Below, in pieces: positions 1-10,746 of a stretch of 64,000 bases of DNA. A program made the translations under genes and the position numbers. Position 1 is the stretch's first letter. Each line of letters starts with the position of its first letter. The DNA is from Nocardiopsis eucommiae (lineage in GTDB: Bacteria; Actinomycetota; Actinomycetes; Streptosporangiales; Streptosporangiaceae). The notes beneath the pieces are model-generated. The model was not told the origin of the DNA. It did not search any database and saw nothing but the letters and a program-made list of their open reading frames with translations. The stretch lies in the NCBI GenBank assembly GCA_018388625.1, contig CP074402.1:2356001-2420000 (forward strand), read 5' to 3'.

Positions 1-710
1 TCGCGCCCGGCACCGGCGAGGTCGGCGCCATCTCCTGCCTGCCCCGGTGGGCGGGGTTCCGCCCCGCCAAGGCGCTGGGGGAGCGGCTCGGAGTGCCGGT
101 GCTGGCCGAGAACGACGCCAACCTCGCGGTGGTGGCCGAACGGGAGCTGGGCGCCGCCCGTGGGGCCGACCACGTCATCCACCTGATCCTCGGGGAGGGC
201 GTGGGCGCGGGCATCGTCATGTCCGGTCGACTCTTCCGGGGCGCGGGCGGTACGGCGGGCGAGATCGGGCACATCGGCCTGGACCCGCGCGGCCAGGTCT
301 GCCGCTGCGGCAACCGGGGCTGCCTGGAGACCTTCGTGGGTACCGGGTACCTGCTGAACATGCTGCCCCGGACCCACGACCTCGCCGCCAGCACGGACCG
401 GGCCCTGCTGCGGGAGATGGTCGCCTCCGCGCGGGAGGGCGACCCCGGCAGCCGCCGCATCGTCGCGGAGGCGGGGAGCGCCCTGGGGCAGGGGGTGGCG
501 ATCATGGCCAACCTGTTCAACCCGGACCGCGTGGTGGTCGGCGGCGACCTGGCCGAGGCGGGGGACCTGCTGCTGGTGCCCATGCGCAGGTCGATGGAGC
601 TGGGAACCCTGGGCGGCGCCCTGGCCCAGCTCGAACTGGGGACCAGTGCCCTGGGCGAGGACGCGTCCATCCGTGGCGCGCTGCTCACGGCCGCGCACAG
701 CCTGAGCTGA
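1..710 (+). CDS. ROK-family sugar kinase/regulator, 3' part
   Basis: The gene enters from the left edge, already open in the frame starting at base 3, and gives about 235 C-terminal residues. It carries the ROK hallmarks: the ENDAN substrate/ATP block, GEIGHI, and the zinc motif CRCGNRGC followed by LET. The N-terminus, where a winged helix-turn-helix would show a XylR/NagC-type repressor rather than a glucokinase, lies outside the window. It sits 244 bases upstream of a XylFGH-like sugar importer on the same strand, so a sugar-responsive repressor of that operon is the best inference. A free sugar kinase is the alternative. ROK membership is firm; repressor or kinase is open. Confidence 0.9.
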   Translation, partial: APGTGEVGAISCLPRWAGFRPAKALGERLGVPVLAENDANLAVVAERELGAARGADHVIHLILGEGVGAGIVMSGRLFRGAGGTAGEIGHIGLDPRGQVCRCGNRGCLETFVGTGYLLNMLPRTHDLAASTDRALLREMVASAREGDPGSRRIVAEAGSALGQGVAIMANLFNPDRVVVGGDLAEAGDLLLVPMRRSMELGTLGGALAQLELGTSALGEDASIRGALLTAAHSLS

Positions 711-867
711 ACCCGGACCTCCCGGCCGCGCCCCGAGGGCGCCCGTCCCGAGGTTTCCGACCCTCCCGTACGGTGTTCACCTTGGCGGCAAGCGTCCTGG
801 CCTGCGTTGATGCTGATTTAACCTTGTGAACTCAAGACTCGTAATGTTTCGGTTATGTGTTCAACAG

Positions 868-896
868 TTGACGACAAGGTGGACGCGGGGTTCTAC
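868..896 (+). promoter_or_regulatory. Candidate promoter of the sugar ABC operon
   Basis: TTGACG at 868-873, a 17-base spacer, then TTCTAC at 891-896, about 58 bases before the TTG start of the binding protein. The -35 is good and the -10 weak. The surrounding 711-954 stretch is clearly less GC-rich than the genes, as expected for a control region. Confidence 0.4.
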
Positions 897-954
897 TTCA
901 CACCATCGATCGCGCATTCTCATCCGCGCTGGTTCCGCAAGAGAGGCCCCCGCG

Positions 955-2102
955 TTGACCACGAGACGCTCCCCACACCGTCGCCCCACCGCACCCCTGG
1001 GCGTCGCCGCCGCCGGTGCGGCCCTGGCCCTGTTCGCCACCGCCTGCGGTTCGCTCACCACGGACGACTCCGCCGGTGAGACCCAGACCCACAGCATCGA
1101 GGAGGGATTCCACGTCGGCCTGCTGCTCCCCGAGCTCCAGACCGCCCGCTACGAGGCCTTCGACAAGCCGTACTTCGAGGAGGCGCTGACGGACCTCTGT
1201 CCCAACTGCGAGCTCTCGTACGCCAACGCCGACCAGGACGTCGACGAACAGCAGACCCAGGCCCAGGCGATGCTGACCGCCGGGGTCGACGTGCTCGTGC
1301 TCGGGGCCGTCGACTCCGAGGCCGCCGCCGGAACCGTGAACGAGGCACGCGGCCAGGGGTGCCCGTGGTGGCCTACGACCGCCTCGCCCAGGGCGGTGTC
1401 GACATGTACGTCTCCTTCGACAACTTCCGGGTCGGTCAGGTCCAGGCCGAGGCCCTGCTGGGCGCCCTCGAACAGGAGGGGACCGCCGGTGACGGCCAGA
1501 TCGTCATGATCAACGGCTCACCGACCGACCCCAACGCGGGCGACTTCAAGGCGGGCGCCCACGAGATCTTCGAGGGCCAGGTCGAGATCGGCCAGGAGTT
1601 CGACACCCCCGACTGGTCACCGGACGAGGCCAACAGCCAGATGGAGGGCGCCATCACCTCCCTCGGCCTGGACGAGATCGTCGGCGTCTACTCGGCCAAC
1701 GACGGCATGGCGGCGGGCATCATCTCCGCCCTGCGCAGCGCCGGGGTCTCCGTCGACGACCTCCCGCCCGTCACCGGACAGGACGCCGAGCTGCACGGCA
1801 TCCAGCGGATCGTCTCCGGCGAGCAGTACATGACCGTCTACAAGGCCATCCGCCCCGAGGCCGAGATCGCCGCCGCCATGGCCGTCTCCCTGGCCACCGG
1901 CGACGACCTCGAAGCGGGTGAGCACAGCGTCACCGAGGTCGAGGACGCGGACGGCGAGAAGGTCGACTCCGTCCTGCTCGACCCCGTCGCGGTCACCGTC
2001 GACGACATCGCGGACACGGTCGTCTCCGACGGCTTCTACACCATCGAGCAGATCTGCACCGACGACTACGCCGACTTCGACTTCTGCAAGGAAGCCCTCT
2101 AG
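955..2102 (+). CDS. xylF: Sugar ABC transporter substrate-binding lipoprotein, XylF-like
   Basis: Extracytoplasmic sugar-binding protein of the Peripla_BP_4 type, about 382 residues after repair. A TTG start at 955 has GAGAGG about 8 bases upstream and gives an Arg-rich N-terminus, a hydrophobic stretch and the lipobox ATAC, so it is a lipoprotein. The family core follows: VDVLVLGAVDS, VPVVAYDRL and a VTGQDAE segment that normally contacts sugar. The frame breaks in the G run 1356-1359; one extra G restores GQGVPVVAYDRL. It is the first gene of a three-gene importer. Similarity to D-xylose-binding proteins is my reading of the sequence; another pentose or hexose cannot be excluded. Confidence 0.85.
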
Positions 2103-2112
2103 CCAGATCCGA

Positions 2113-2149
2113 CGTCCGGGCCGCCCCGCTGCCGGAGGCGGCCCGGACG
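2113..2149 (+). terminator. Intercistronic hairpin between xylF and xylG
   Basis: A perfect 13-bp stem (arms 2113-2125 and 2137-2149) with an 11-base loop, starting 11 bases after the xylF stop and ending 74 bases before the xylG start. Hairpins here commonly protect the binding-protein mRNA and lower read-through, so that more binding protein than ATPase/permease is made. No U-tract follows. Confidence 0.6.
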
Positions 2150-2223
2150 CGACGCCCCGCGAGGGCCGGGCCGCGTGGAGCGACCGGCCCCGTCCCGCCG
2201 GGGCGAGAGAGAGAAACAGGCAC

Positions 2224-3023
2224 ATGAGCACACCCGTCCTGGAACTGTCCGGGATCTCCAAGACCTTCGGGGCCGTCAAGGCCCTCTCCGAGGTCGACTT
2301 CCAGGTCGACCCGGGGAGGTGGTCGCCCTGCTCGGGGACAACGGCGCGGGCAAGTCGACCCTCGTCAAGGTCATCGCCGGAGCGCACCCGGCCGACAGCG
2401 GCGGCACCGTCCTCTGGGACGGCACGCCGGTCACCATCGGGGCGCCCGCCGACGCCCAACGCCTCGGGATCGCCACCATCTACCAGGACCTCGCCCTCTG
2501 CGACAACCTGGACATCGTCGGCAACCTCTTCCTGGGCAACGAGCGCCTCCACTTCCCCGGCACCCTCGACGAGGTCGAGATGGAACGGCGGGCCGTGGAG
2601 CTCCTCGACTCCCTGTCGGTGAGCATCCCCGACCTGCGGATCCCCGTCGCCGCCCTCTCCGGCGGGCAGCGGCAGATCATCGCCATCGCCCGGTCCCTGC
2701 TGGGCCAGCCCCGCGTCGTCATGCTCGACGAACCCACCGCCGCGCTGGGCGTCGCCCAGACCGCCCAGGTCCTCGACCTCATCGAGCGCCTGCGCGACCA
2801 GGGGCTGGGGGTCGTCCTGATCAGCCACAACATGGCCGACGTCCGTGCCGTCGCGGACCGTGCCGTCGTGCTCCGCCTCGGCCGCAACGCGGGCGACTTC
2901 CCCATCGCCTCGACCAGCTACGAGGAGATCGTGGCCGCCATCACCGGTGCCTCCGACAACCCGGTGACCCGTCGATCCACCCGTACCGGCTCATCGGCCA
3001 CGGCCACGAAGGACAAGGAATGA
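2224..3023 (+). CDS. xylG: Sugar ABC transporter ATP-binding protein, XylG-like
   Basis: Cytoplasmic ATPase of the importer, about 266 residues, with a single nucleotide-binding domain. Walker A GDNGAGKST, signature LSGGQRQ, Walker B VVMLDEPT and the switch histidine in LISHN are all present. E. coli XylG has two such domains in about 500 residues; this one-domain form is common in actinobacterial sugar importers. The frame breaks in the G run 2313-2316; one extra G gives VDPGEVVALLGDNG. The stop overlaps the next gene as ATGA, so translation is coupled. Confidence 0.88.
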
Positions 3024-4296
3024 GCCAGCAGACACACACCTCCCAGGACGGCGACACGTCCGTGACGGCGAGCGGACCCCGGCGCGACCCCCGCCTGCTG
3101 GCCACCGTCGCCTCGCCCGGCGGATGGCTCAGGGCCCTGCGACGCAACCTCAGGGAGGGGAGCTCGGCGCGGCGCCGGTCATCGTCGGCCTCCTGCTGAT
3201 CGCCGTCGTCTTCCAGTCGATGAACGACCGGTTCCTGTCCCCGCAGAACCTGTCGAACCTGACCGTGCAGATCGCCGCGATCGGCCTCATGACCACAGGC
3301 GTCATCATGGTCCTGCTGCTCGGTGAGATCGACCTGTCCATCGGATCGGTGGCGGGACTGTCCGCCGGGGTCCTGGCGGTCCTCGCGGTCCGGCACGGCT
3401 GGTCCGAGTGGGCGGCGGTCGGAGCGGCCGTGGCCGTCGGCCTCCTCGTGGGTCTGCTCCACGGGTTCGTCTTCGCGAAGATGGGCGTACCGGCCTTCGT
3501 GGTCACCCTCGCCGGGCTGCTCGGCTGGCAGGGTGTGCACCTCTACCTCATGGGCGGCGACGGGAGCATCAACACCAGCTCCAGCGGCGCCATCGCGATG
3601 CTCACCCAGACCTACTTCGTCCCGGTGGTGGGCTGGTTCCTGGTCCTGCTCGCCGTGGGCCTCTACCTGCTGTCGGTCCTGGTGGTCGAGGGCAGACGCC
3701 GCTCGGCCGGCCTGCCGTACAAGCCCCTGGCCGAGGTGCTGTTCCGCACCCTCCTGCTCTCCCTGCCGCTGGCGGGCGGCGTGTGGGTCCTCAACCAGTA
3801 CAAGGGCGTACCGCTCGCCTTCCTCATCTTCGTGGGTTTCGTGGTGGTGCTGGACCTGGTGCTGCGCAAGACCCGCTACGGCCGCATGGTCTACGCCGTG
3901 GGCGGCAGCTCCGAGGCGGCGCGCCGGGCCGGGATCAACGTGGACCTGATCCGGATCTCCGTCTTCGGGATCGCCTCCACCCTGGCCGCGCTCGGCGGCG
4001 TCATGCTGGTCTCCCGCAACTTCGCGGCCAGCGTCTCCACGGGCGGCGGCGCCGAACTGATGATGGCCATCGCGGCGGCCGTGATCGGCGGCACGAGCCT
4101 GTTCGGCGGGCGGGGGAACGCCTACTCGGCCCTGCTCGGCGGCCTGGTGCTGGGTGCCATCACCTCGGGTCTGCTGCTGCTCCAGATGGACACCTCGGTG
4201 CGTTTCATGATCACGGCGGCGGTCCTGCTGATCGCGGTCGTGCTCGACGCCGTCTCCCGTCGCGGACGCAGGACCCACGCCAGGGGCGGCGCCTAG
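3020..4296 (+). CDS. xylH: Sugar ABC transporter permease, XylH-like
   Basis: Inner-membrane permease of the ribose/xylose class (BPD_transp_2), about 425 residues with eight or more hydrophobic segments. The typical GEIDLSIGSVAGL loop is present, as is the GGSSEAARRAGI block that contacts the ATPase. The ATG at 3020 overlaps the xylG stop (ATGA). The frame breaks in the G run 3157-3160; one extra G joins the polar N-terminus to LGAAPVIVGLLL. A longer central region (about residues 195-235) with a charged VEGRRR stretch matches xylose-type permeases rather than the shorter ribose ones. Confidence 0.88.
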
Positions 4297-4337
4297 CCTT
4301 CCCCCATCGCGGCGGCCGTCCTCCCCGGCCGTTCGCG

Positions 4338-4375
4338 GGGCCCGGGCCGGTTCCCACTCCCACCGGTCCGGGCCC
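4338..4375 (+). terminator. Terminator of the sugar importer operon
   Basis: A 14-bp stem with one G-U pair (arms 4338-4351 and 4362-4375), 41 bases after the xylH stop. It lies between two genes read in the same direction. Confidence 0.65.
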
Positions 4376-4483
4376 TCCCACGTGCGCGAAGTGTGCGAGG
4401 TGCGTCGCTACGGAGGCGACGTCGTCCCATCTCCCTATCTCCTAATCCCGATCGGCCAGAGGGGGATATACCGTCGTCCCCTC

Positions 4484-5254
4484 ATGTTCGCTGATCTCCT
4501 CACACCCACGCCCCACACCCTGTTCGGGCAGATCGACGCCTGGGTCTTCCTCCTGACCGCGGCCACCGCCGTCCTCGCCGGGGCGGCCGTCCAGAGCATG
4601 GTCGGGCTCGGCCTCGGTCTGGTCGCCGCCCCGGTGATCTCCTTCCTCGACCCCACACTCATGCCCGGCTCCCTCCTGATCGCCGTGATCGTCCTGCCGA
4701 TGCTCACCCTCGTCCAGGAGTGGCGCCACGTGGACTGGCGCGGCCTCGCCTGGGGGCTGCCCGCCCGCGTTCCGGGAACCGTGCTGGCGGTGTGGGTCGT
4801 GGCGGTCCTCGAACCCCGCGCCCTCGCGGCGGTGGTCGGCGTCATGGTGCTCGTGGCCGTCGCCCTGACCGTGCGGTCCTTCCGGGTGCGCATCACCCCG
4901 GTCTCCCTGGTCACGGCGGGCACCCTCTCGGGGTTCGCGGGCACCGCCACCTCGGTGGGCGGACCGCCCATGGCGCTGCTCTACCAGCACGAACCGCCGG
5001 AGCGCGTGCGCGCCACCCTGGCCGCGTTCTTCCTGCTCGGCGGTGCCCTCTCCCTGGTGTCCCTCGGAATCGGCGGGCAGTTGGACGCCCGTACCGCCGC
5101 GGCCGGGGTCGCCGCCATCCCCTGCGTGGGCCTGGGGTTCCTCGTCGGAAACCGGATCCGCCGGTGGGTCGACCCGGGGCTGATGCGCAGGGCCCTGCTG
5201 TGTGTGGTGACCGTCTCCGCGATCGGCCTCCTCGCACAGGCCGCGCTCGGCTAA
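4484..5254 (+). CDS. TauE/SafE-family membrane permease
   Basis: About 256 residues with seven or eight hydrophobic segments and two repeats of the TauE/SafE fold (AAVQSMVGLGLGLVAAP near the N-terminus, TLSGFAGTATSVGGPPMALL in the second half). Such proteins move sulfite, sulfonates or other small anions across the membrane. The substrate here is unknown and the neighbours give no hint. The ATG at 4484 is preceded by TATACC 11 bases earlier and has no Shine-Dalgarno at normal distance, so a leaderless mRNA is likely. It stands alone between the sugar operon terminator and dxs. Confidence 0.85.
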   Translation: MFADLLTPTPHTLFGQIDAWVFLLTAATAVLAGAAVQSMVGLGLGLVAAPVISFLDPTLMPGSLLIAVIVLPMLTLVQEWRHVDWRGLAWGLPARVPGTVLAVWVVAVLEPRALAAVVGVMVLVAVALTVRSFRVRITPVSLVTAGTLSGFAGTATSVGGPPMALLYQHEPPERVRATLAAFFLLGGALSLVSLGIGGQLDARTAAAGVAAIPCVGLGFLVGNRIRRWVDPGLMRRALLCVVTVSAIGLLAQAALG

Positions 5255-5540
5255 CCTCGGCCACTCGGGCCGTATCAGGTAAACCCGCTCCCAAGAGGGA
5301 GTAATCTACGCCGAAACCTCCGAGGCGGGTGCGGGCCCCGGCGGTGTCCTCCGCAAGGGCCACACCCTTGTGCCGGGGGTACCGTCAGATCCGTAGCCTC
5401 GGGGGACGCCGGGTGTGACCCGCGGGCGAAGGCCCATAAACTCGGGTACGTATACCTGTCGGTAGCCATGTCCGGCCCACGTCAGGGGCCGGAGCGGCAA
5501 ACGTAACGTGGACACGCTGGACGAGGGGACTGACGAGACA

Positions 5541-7469
5541 GTGACACTGTTCGAGTCGATACACAATCCGGAAGCGCTCAAGAAGCTCCCGGCCGACCAG
5601 CTCCCTGTGCTGGCCCGGGAGATCAGGGACTTCCTGGTCGACTCCTGCTCCCAGACAGGGGGGCACCTCGGTCCCAGTCTCGGCGTCGTCGAGCTGAGCA
5701 TCGCGCTGCACCGGGTCTTCGACTCACCGAAGGACCCCATTCTCTTCGACACCGGCCACCAGGCCTACGCGCACAAGGTCCTCACCGGCCGCCACGACTT
5801 CAGCGACCTGAAGTCCGAGGGCGGCCTGTCCGGCTACCCCTCCCGCGCCGAGTCCGAGCACGACTTCATCGAGAACTCCCACGCCTCCACCTCGCTGTCG
5901 TACGCCGACGGCATGGCCAAGGCCAACGAGGTCCAGGGCCGTACCGACCCAACCGTGGTCGCCGTCATCGGGGACGGCGCCCTCACCGGCGGCATGGCCT
6001 GGGAGGCCCTGAACAACATCGCGGAGAAGCGGAACCGGCGCCTGGTCATCGTCGTCAACGACAACGGCCGCTCCTACTCGCCCACGATGGGCGGCCTGGC
6101 GGACCACCTCTCCTCGCTGCGCATGACCCCCGGCTACGAGCAGGCGCTGGACCTGGCCAAGAACACCCTCAACCGCACCCCGGTGGTCGGCCAGCCCCTC
6201 TACGAGGCCCTGCACGGCCTCAAGAAGGGCCTCAAGGACACCATCCAGCCGCAGATGATGTTCGAGGACCTGGGGCTGAAGTACCTGGGCCCCATCGACG
6301 GCCACGACGAGCCCGCCGTGGAGAAGGCCCTGCGCCGGGCCCGCGACTTCGGCGGACCGGTGATCGTCCACGTCATCACCCAGAAGGGCAAGGGGTACGC
6401 CCCGGCCGAGAACCACGACGAGGACCAGTTCCACGCCCCCGGCCCCTTCGACATCGACACCGGTGAGGCCAAGCCCGGCCCCAAGGTCGAGAAGTGGACG
6501 TCGGTCTTCGCCGACACCATGGTGGAGCTGGGCCGCGAGCGCGAGGACATCGTCGGCATCACCGCCGCGATGCTCCACCCGACCGGTCTGAACAAGTTCG
6601 CGGACGCCTACCCCGACCGCGTCTTCGACGTCGGGATCGCGGAGCAGCACGCCGCCACCGCCGCCACCGGCATGGCGATGAACGGCCTGCACCCGGTGGT
6701 CGCCGTCTACGCGACCTTCCTCAACCGCTGTTTCGACCAGGTGCTCATGGACGCCGCCCTGCACCGCCAGGGCGTCACCTTCTGCCTGGACCGCGCGGGC
6801 GTCACCGGCAACGACGGCGCCAGCCACAACGGCATGTGGGACATGTCCATCCTCCAGGTCGTCCCCGGACTCCGCCTGGCCGCCCCGCGTGACGCCGTCC
6901 GCATGCGCGCCCTGCTGCGCGAGGCCGTGGCCGTGGAGGACGCCCCCACCGTCGTGCGCTACCCCAAGGGCGCCGTCGCCGAGGAACTGCCCGAGATCGG
7001 CAAGGTCGGCCGCATGGACCTGCTGCGCCGCGCCACCGACGGCGGTCACGGCAAGGACCTGCTCATCGTCGGGGTGGGCACCATGGCCCAGGTCGCCTGT
7101 GAGGTGGCCGACCGCATGGCCGACCAGGGCATCGGCGTCACGGTGATCGACCCGCGCTGGGTCAAGCCGCTGGACGAGGCCCTGGTGGCCGAGGCCGCCG
7201 AGCACTCCGTGGTCGCGGTCGTGGAGGACAACGGCCGTACCGGCGCCGTCGGGGACGCCGTGGCCCGCCTGCTGCGCGACCACGAGGTGGACGTGCCCGT
7301 GCGGACCTTCGGCATCGAGCAGGAGTTCCTCGACCACGCCAAGCGCGACCGCATCCTCCAGCAGCAGGGCCTGACCCCGCAGGAACTGTCCCGCAAGCTC
7401 ACCGAGACCGTGTCCCGGTACGGCGAGCGCGGCGGCCGACACCCCGAACTGGCCGACGAGAAGGCCTGA
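5541..7469 (+). CDS. dxs: 1-deoxy-D-xylulose-5-phosphate synthase
   Basis: Thiamine-diphosphate enzyme that condenses pyruvate with glyceraldehyde-3-phosphate, the first step of the MEP isoprenoid pathway. 642 residues from the GTG at 5541, a family-typical length; an earlier in-frame GTG at 5508 would add 11 residues. Visible: [10 protein letters not shown], the ThDP motif GDGALTGG ending in VNDN, the DRAG segment and the [10 protein letters not shown] block of the pyrimidine domain, and a C-terminal transketolase domain. The frame is unbroken even though the gene holds a six-G run at 5658-5663. Transcription probably ends at the hairpin just after the stop. Confidence 0.97.
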   Translation: MTLFESIHNPEALKKLPADQLPVLAREIRDFLVDSCSQTGGHLGPSLGVVELSIALHRVFDSPKDPILFDTGHQAYAHKVLTGRHDFSDLKSEGGLSGYPSRAESEHDFIENSHASTSLSYADGMAKANEVQGRTDPTVVAVIGDGALTGGMAWEALNNIAEKRNRRLVIVVNDNGRSYSPTMGGLADHLSSLRMTPGYEQALDLAKNTLNRTPVVGQPLYEALHGLKKGLKDTIQPQMMFEDLGLKYLGPIDGHDEPAVEKALRRARDFGGPVIVHVITQKGKGYAPAENHDEDQFHAPGPFDIDTGEAKPGPKVEKWTSVFADTMVELGREREDIVGITAAMLHPTGLNKFADAYPDRVFDVGIAEQHAATAATGMAMNGLHPVVAVYATFLNRCFDQVLMDAALHRQGVTFCLDRAGVTGNDGASHNGMWDMSILQVVPGLRLAAPRDAVRMRALLREAVAVEDAPTVVRYPKGAVAEELPEIGKVGRMDLLRRATDGGHGKDLLIVGVGTMAQVACEVADRMADQGIGVTVIDPRWVKPLDEALVAEAAEHSVVAVVEDNGRTGAVGDAVARLLRDHEVDVPVRTFGIEQEFLDHAKRDRILQQQGLTPQELSRKLTETVSRYGERGGRHPELADEKA

Positions 7470-7479
7470 TCCACACCTT

Positions 7480-7515
7480 TCTGGCAGCACCGGAACCGCC
7501 TCCGGTGCTGCCAGA
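7480..7515 (+). terminator. Terminator after dxs
   Basis: A perfect 15-bp stem (7480-7494 and 7501-7515) with a six-base loop, 10 bases after the dxs stop. Its end lies only 8 bases before the next start codon, so it may also lower translation of the reductase gene. Confidence 0.8.
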
Positions 7516-7523
7516 ATGGGTGC

Positions 7524-8912
7524 ATGACCGACCAGCCCAGCCCGCAGGACGAGACTCCGCTCAGGGTGGCCGTGATCGGCTCCGGCCCGGCCGGGGTCTA
7601 CGCCGCCGACGCCCTCACCCGCCAGCGCCGCGTGCCGGTCCGGGTGGACATCGTGGACCGGCTGCCCACCCCTACGGCCTGGTCCGCTACGGGGTGGCGC
7701 CCGACCACACCAAGATCAAGGGCGTGGCGCGGACGCTGCGCAGGGTCCTGGAGCACCCGCACGTGCGGTTCGTCGGCGGCGTCGAGTTCGGCACCGACCT
7801 CACCCGCGCCGACCTGGCCCGGTCCCACCACGCCGTCGTCTACGCGACCGGGGCCAGCGTGGACCGGCGCATGGGCGTGGCCGGTGAGGATCTGCCCGGC
7901 AGCGTCGCCGCGACCGACTTCGTCAACTGGTACTGCGGCCACCCCGACAACACGTGGGACGACTTCTCCCTCGACGCCGAGGAGGTCGCGGTCGTCGGGG
8001 CGGGCAACGTGGCCCTCGACGTGGTCCGTGTCCTGGCCAAGACCGCCGACGAGCTCCGGCACACGGACGTTCCCGAGGCCGTGCTGGAGGTGTTCGCCGC
8101 CAGCCGCGTGCGCAGGATCCACCTCCTGGCCCGCCGGGGCCCGCTCCAGGCCAAGTTCACCGCGCCCGAACTCCGTGACCTGCTGGACCTCCCCGGCGCG
8201 GACATCGTGGTGCGCCCCGAACAGGTGGACATCGACCTGACCGAGATCGGGGCCGACCGCCCCGGGCTGCGCGACGTGTCCCGGGCGGCGCGCACCAACC
8301 TCAGGCTGCTGCGCGAACAGGCCGAGCGCGCCCCAGAGGGGCGCCCGCGCCGCGTGGAACTGCACTTCTGGTCCCGACCCGTGGAGATCCTGGGTGAGGA
8401 CCGCGTGCGGGGCCTACGGGTCGAGCGCACCCGGCTCACCCCGGAGGGACACCTGGAGGGGACCGGTGAGCACGAGGTGCTGGACGTCGGTATGGTGCTG
8501 CGCTCGGTCGGGTACGCCGGAGTGCCCCTCGAAGGTGTGCCCTTCGACTCCGGCGCGAGGACCGTGCCGCACGAGGAGGGTCGGGTGCTGGACGCCGGGG
8601 AGCACCGGTGCCGGGTGACTACGTGGCGGGGTGGATCAAGCGGGGCGCCAGCGGGGTGATCGGCACGAACAAGTCCGACGCCGCCGGGACCGTCCGCGCG
8701 CTGCTGGAGGACGCCCCCGGCCTGCGTGACGCGGTCCCCGAACCCGTGGCCCTGGAACGGGTGCTGGACGACCGGGGGCTGCGGCACAGCGACTACGAGG
8801 GCTGGCTGCGCATCGACACCGCCGAGGCCGACCAGGCCGCGGACCTGGAGCGGGGGAACGCGTGAAGTTCCGGGACTGGGAGGCCTACCGGCGGATCCTC
8901 GGACAGGGCTGA
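7524..8912 (+). CDS. Ferredoxin/ferredoxin-NADP reductase (FprA-type)
   Basis: FAD flavoprotein that passes electrons between NADPH and ferredoxin, of the adrenodoxin-reductase-like class; 463 residues after repair. It shows the FAD motif [22 protein letters not shown], the NADP motif [22 protein letters not shown] and the C-terminal AGWIKRG...GVIGTN. Three breaks: C run 7669-7672 (restores TPYGLVRYG), G run 8597-8600 (restores [12 protein letters not shown]) and G run 8852-8856, which moves the stop from 8865 to 8912 and adds [13 protein letters not shown]. As written it looks like three fragments. The physiological partner ferredoxin is not in the window. Confidence 0.9.
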
Positions 8913-8914
8913 GG

Positions 8915-10674
8915 TCAGGTCACGTCCCCGGCGGCCGCGTCGTAGGTGTTGCACCCGCCCACGGTCGGGCTGGTGTACCCGGACTCCAGCCAGTACGCCC
9001 GGTTTGCCGCGCTGCCGTGGGTGTCGAGGTCACCGCCGCCGTTGAAGTGGAGGTTGACCACGTCCAGGGAGTCGCCCCCGGGGTCCGTGAGGCCGCGCAG
9101 CCCGATCCCGGCCATGCACTCGGCCTGGAGTTCGGTGCGGCGCAGGGTGTCCAGCTCGTCGGCCTCGCTGCCCGCGCTGCGGCGGAGGTCGTGGGAGATG
9201 GTCAGGATGCCGGTGGCGTACTGCACGTGGTGGGCGTACTCGTGGCCCATCAGCGCGAGCCACACGTCCGCCTGGTGGGTGTCGGGGATCTGCTCGCCGA
9301 CCTGGCGCACGTTGGGCAGGACCACGGTGATGAGGCCCCGGTCGCTCTCGTAGTAGGCCAGGGTGAAGGAGTCCTCGCTGTCCGTCTCCAGGGCCTCGTC
9401 GGTGACGGTGATCTCGGGTAGTTCGGGGTCCAGGCGGAGTTCGTCCATGACCGGCGCCCACAGTTCGTTCAGGCAGGTCCCGGCCTCGTTGGCGAACGCC
9501 TCCCAGGAGTCGTCCGAGTCGGTGCGCAGCTCCGGCAGGCCGCAGTCGACCGACTCGGGCATGGCGACGCCGTAGAGCGGGTGGTCGACGATGTCGACCT
9601 CCGCCGGGTGCGGCTGGGCGTACAGGGAGGTGTCGTAGAACGCGGACAGGTCGGTCCCGCCCGTGGAGACGTCCTCCTGCGGGGTGTTCACCACGATGAC
9701 GACGCTGGCGACGAGCGCGACCAGGGCGACCGAGGCCGCCGAGAACGCCGCCACCAGCACGGCTCTGCCCCGGTCCCGGCGCGGCGGCGGGTACGTCCCC
9801 CACTGCGGCTGCGGGTGGTACGTCGGCACGTGTGCCGGGGGCTGCCCCTGGGCCCACGGGGGCGCGGGCGCCTGGTACCCCTGCGGGGCGTGCGGCGGCC
9901 GAGGAGGTCCCCACGCCACGTTCGTCCGGGGGCCCCGGGGCGGGTTCGTGCCGGAGACGGGCTGGGGAGACCCCACTGCCGCCCTCGCGCCGTGTGCGGC
10001 GCCTGAGCGCCGAACTGGTGCCCCTGTGACTCGTGTGCCGCCTGCTGCCCGTGTGGCCCCTGCGCAGCAGGGGACGCGTGAGGACCAGGGGCCTGCGCGT
10101 GCGGCGGTCCCTGTGGCGGGTTCGCTTGTGAGGTGTGTGTGGGACTCGCCTGGGGCTGTCCCGGCTGCGGCTCCAGCGGAGCGTGCGGCCCCTGTGGCCC
10201 GTGTGCGGCCTGTTGTCCGTGTGGCGCCTGCGGGGCAGGTGGAGCCTGAGATTCCTGAGCCGGATTCGCTGCCTGTGGGGCCTGAGTACCGGGGACGTGT
10301 GGGTGCGGGGGAGTGGCGGGCGGTGGGCCCTGGGGAAGCCCCTGGGGTCTCTGGGGGCCCGGAGGACCTTGCGGGACGTGCGGCGGCTGAGGCCCTTGGT
10401 GCGGGTTGGGCGGATGGGCCTGCGGGGACACGGGCCCTGTGTGCGCCGTCCGAGCTGCCTGGGGTGCGGACGGGTCCGACTCCGGGTCCTGCGGGAACTG
10501 GGCCTCGGGTGCCCAGGGGCTCGGGGCGTCGTGGCGGGACGTGCCCGGGTCTTCGGGCGGACGCTGTTGGGCACCGGTCCGGTCCGGGTGGGGAGGATTC
10601 TCCCCGGGCTGGTCAGCTCCGGTTCGGTTCTCCACGGGATCGTCCTCGTCGTCGCGCCTACACGGGAACGGCAT
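8915..10674 (-). CDS. Membrane-anchored neutral zinc metallopeptidase with long Pro/Gln-rich N-terminus
   Basis: About 586 residues. Residues 1 to about 300 are cytoplasmic and low in complexity, rich in Pro, Gln, Gly and His. One transmembrane segment (AVLVAAFSAASVALVALV) follows, then a peptidase domain of the YpfJ/neutral zinc metallopeptidase family with the zinc motif HEYAHH inside LMGHEYAHHVQY, and four or more cysteines. The frame breaks in the run 9964-9967 (C on the coding strand); one extra base joins RQWGLP to QPVSGTN. Known relatives have a much shorter linker before the membrane. The stop lies 2 bases from the end of the convergent reductase gene. Substrate unknown. Confidence 0.8.
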
Positions 10675-10746
10675 GCCGGATTCGTACCCACGAATCCGGC
10701 AATTGCCGCAGACCTCCAGTATGGGGCTTGAACGAACGGGTCCCGG

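Noticed and set aside
770-870. GTGTTCAC and GTGTTCAAC near the sugar operon, like half sites of the TetR/MMPL operator
   Set aside because: They are single half sites without dyad partners at the right spacing; chance is enough.
9030-10746. A very long TetR reading frame of more than 800 codons, as a possible fusion protein
   Set aside because: The extension lies in the wrong frame over the peptidase gene; one missing base in 10754-10758 explains it.
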